From Thermococcaceae archaeon (lineage in GTDB: Archaea; Methanobacteriota_B; Thermococci; Thermococcales; Thermococcaceae): DNA of 5,573 nucleotides. The DNA is taken from contig JAMOPD010000397.1 in assembly GCA_027064745.1 (NCBI GenBank), positions 1-5,573 of the forward strand. Reading direction: 5' to 3'. Below are positions 4,959-5,573 of the stretch, in pieces (the first letter of the stretch is position 1; every line of letters starts with the position of its first letter). The position numbers and the translations under genes were made by a program. A model generated the notes under the pieces. It searched no databases, was not told the origin of the DNA, and saw only the letters and a program-made list of their open reading frames with translations.

Positions 4959-5573
4959 CTATCTTCCCACTATAGTTACGCTCACCACGCTGCTTATAGG
5001 GTATCCGCCCAGATTGTGGGTAAGGCCCAGCTTAGGGTCTTTCACCTGTCTCTCCCCTGCCTTACCCTGAAGCTGTTTGTACACCTCGTACATCATCCTC
5101 AAGCCAGAGGCCCCTATGGGATGCCCAAAGCACTTGAGCCCCCCGTCGGTCTGGCAAGGAATCTTTCCGTCCAGGTCAAAAAAACCTTCGTTCACATCTT
5201 CCCACGCCCTACCGCGGGGAGAGATCCCCAGGTCTTCATAGGTGACCAACTCCGTTATGGAAAAACAGTCATGTAGCTCCATGATGCCAATCTCTTCCCT
5301 GGGGTTCTTGATTCCCGCCTCTTCGTATGCCCTGGAGGCAGCTTTACATGTACTTTCCACATGGGTCCCGTCCCAGCCCTGGTACATAAGTTCCTCACCT
5401 GAGGTGACCGCCACCTGGAGGGCCTTCACCAACACGAAGTCCTGGCGCAGCCCCCTGGCAATATCAGGGGTGGTGATGATGGCTGCCGCGGCACCATCGC
5501 TTACACCGCAGCAATCAAAAAGACCTAAAGGCCACGCCACTATGGGCGCTTTTAAGACGTCTTCAACGGTGAT
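4959..5573 (-). CDS. Thiolase, SCP2/SCP-x type (N-terminus cut by window edge)
   Basis: C-terminal 204 residues of a thiolase-fold acyl-CoA C-acyltransferase, which would cleave a 3-ketoacyl-CoA with CoA or run the reverse condensation. The frame is open to the right edge, so the true start lies outside; a GTG at 5540 is an internal valine, not a start. Visible motifs (fragment numbering): CGVSDGAAA (22-30), HDCFS (101-105), DGGLKCFGHPIGASG (143-157) and HNLGG (186-190). HDCF with its Cys, the GHP histidine, and HNLGG in place of the C-terminal C-x-G of classical thiolases mark the SCP2/SCP-x subfamily. The nucleophilic Cys of the N-terminal half is not visible. Many such bacterial thiolases pair with a DUF35 zinc-ribbon OB-fold protein; none is downstream here. 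A 330-base gap and a hairpin separate it from the next full-size gene, so it may be a different transcription unit. Substrate unknown. Confidence 0.93.
   Translation of the reverse strand: MTVEDVLKAPIVAWPLGLFDCCGVSDGAAAAIITTPDIARGLRQDFVLVKALQVAVTSGEELMYQGWDGTHVESTCKAASRAYEEAGIKNPREEIGIMELHDCFSITELVTYEDLGISPRGRAWEDVNEGFFDLDGKIPCQTDGGLKCFGHPIGASGLRMMYEVYKQLQGKAGERQVKDPKLGLTHNLGGYPISSVVSVTIVGR

Noticed and set aside
5016..5276. 86-codon plus-strand ORF
   Set aside because: Antisense to the conserved thiolase C-terminal region.
4959..5540. GTG at 5540 as the thiolase start
   Set aside because: The same frame continues without a stop to the window edge with thiolase-like sequence (VLKAPIVAWPLG), so this GTG is an internal valine.
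1..5573. CRISPR array, tRNA/rRNA, transposase or attachment-site repeats
   Set aside because: No regularly spaced repeats, RNA-gene landmarks, transposase motifs or terminal inverted repeats were seen on either strand.

Overview
The window reads as bacterial DNA, and every supportable gene lies on the minus strand. Strong Shine-Dalgarno sites (GGAGG type), intervals of a few bases, overlapping stop/start codons and a set of CoA-ester genes suggest a metabolically versatile bacterium, perhaps an anaerobic fatty- or aromatic-acid degrader such as a Desulfobacterota or clostridial relative. The lineage is a guess from gene content and from the many AGA/AGG arginine codons. No marker gene is present.

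In transcription order (right to left): (1) the C-terminal 204 residues of an SCP2/SCP-x-type thiolase enter from the right edge and stop at 4959. (2) A 330-base interval follows. It holds a perfect 9-bp hairpin, a short start-less open stretch that may be a gene remnant, and a previously easy-to-miss 47-residue Cys-containing ORF (4632-4775) with a good ribosome binding site, ending 3 bases before the next gene. (3) An amidohydrolase-2-type TIM-barrel metal hydrolase/decarboxylase. (4) A 454-residue AtuA/DUF1446 protein. (5) A separate 127-residue protein equal to the C-terminal domain of fused AtuA proteins. (6) A crotonase-fold enoyl-CoA hydratase/isomerase that lacks the first of the two usual glutamates. 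(7) After a 78-base gap with a possible promoter, a glutaryl-CoA-dehydrogenase-like acyl-CoA dehydrogenase that leaves the window at the left edge, right after its catalytic glutamate.

Together the genes look like a catabolic island for a carboxylated or branched acyl-CoA: dehydrogenation (acyl-CoA dehydrogenase), hydration or C-C bond chemistry (crotonase), thiolysis (thiolase), plus a hydrolase/decarboxylase and the two-piece AtuA system. AtuA is genetically required for acyclic terpene use in Pseudomonas, but its reaction is unknown. The carboxylase subunits of the classical Atu/Liu pathways are not in this window, so terpene degradation should not be assumed.

Base composition changes along the window. 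Sampled lines of the thiolase and acyl-CoA dehydrogenase are mostly above 50% GC (up to 70%), while sampled lines of the amidohydrolase and AtuA genes fall to 30-48%. This is compatible with the central block having a different history from its flanks.
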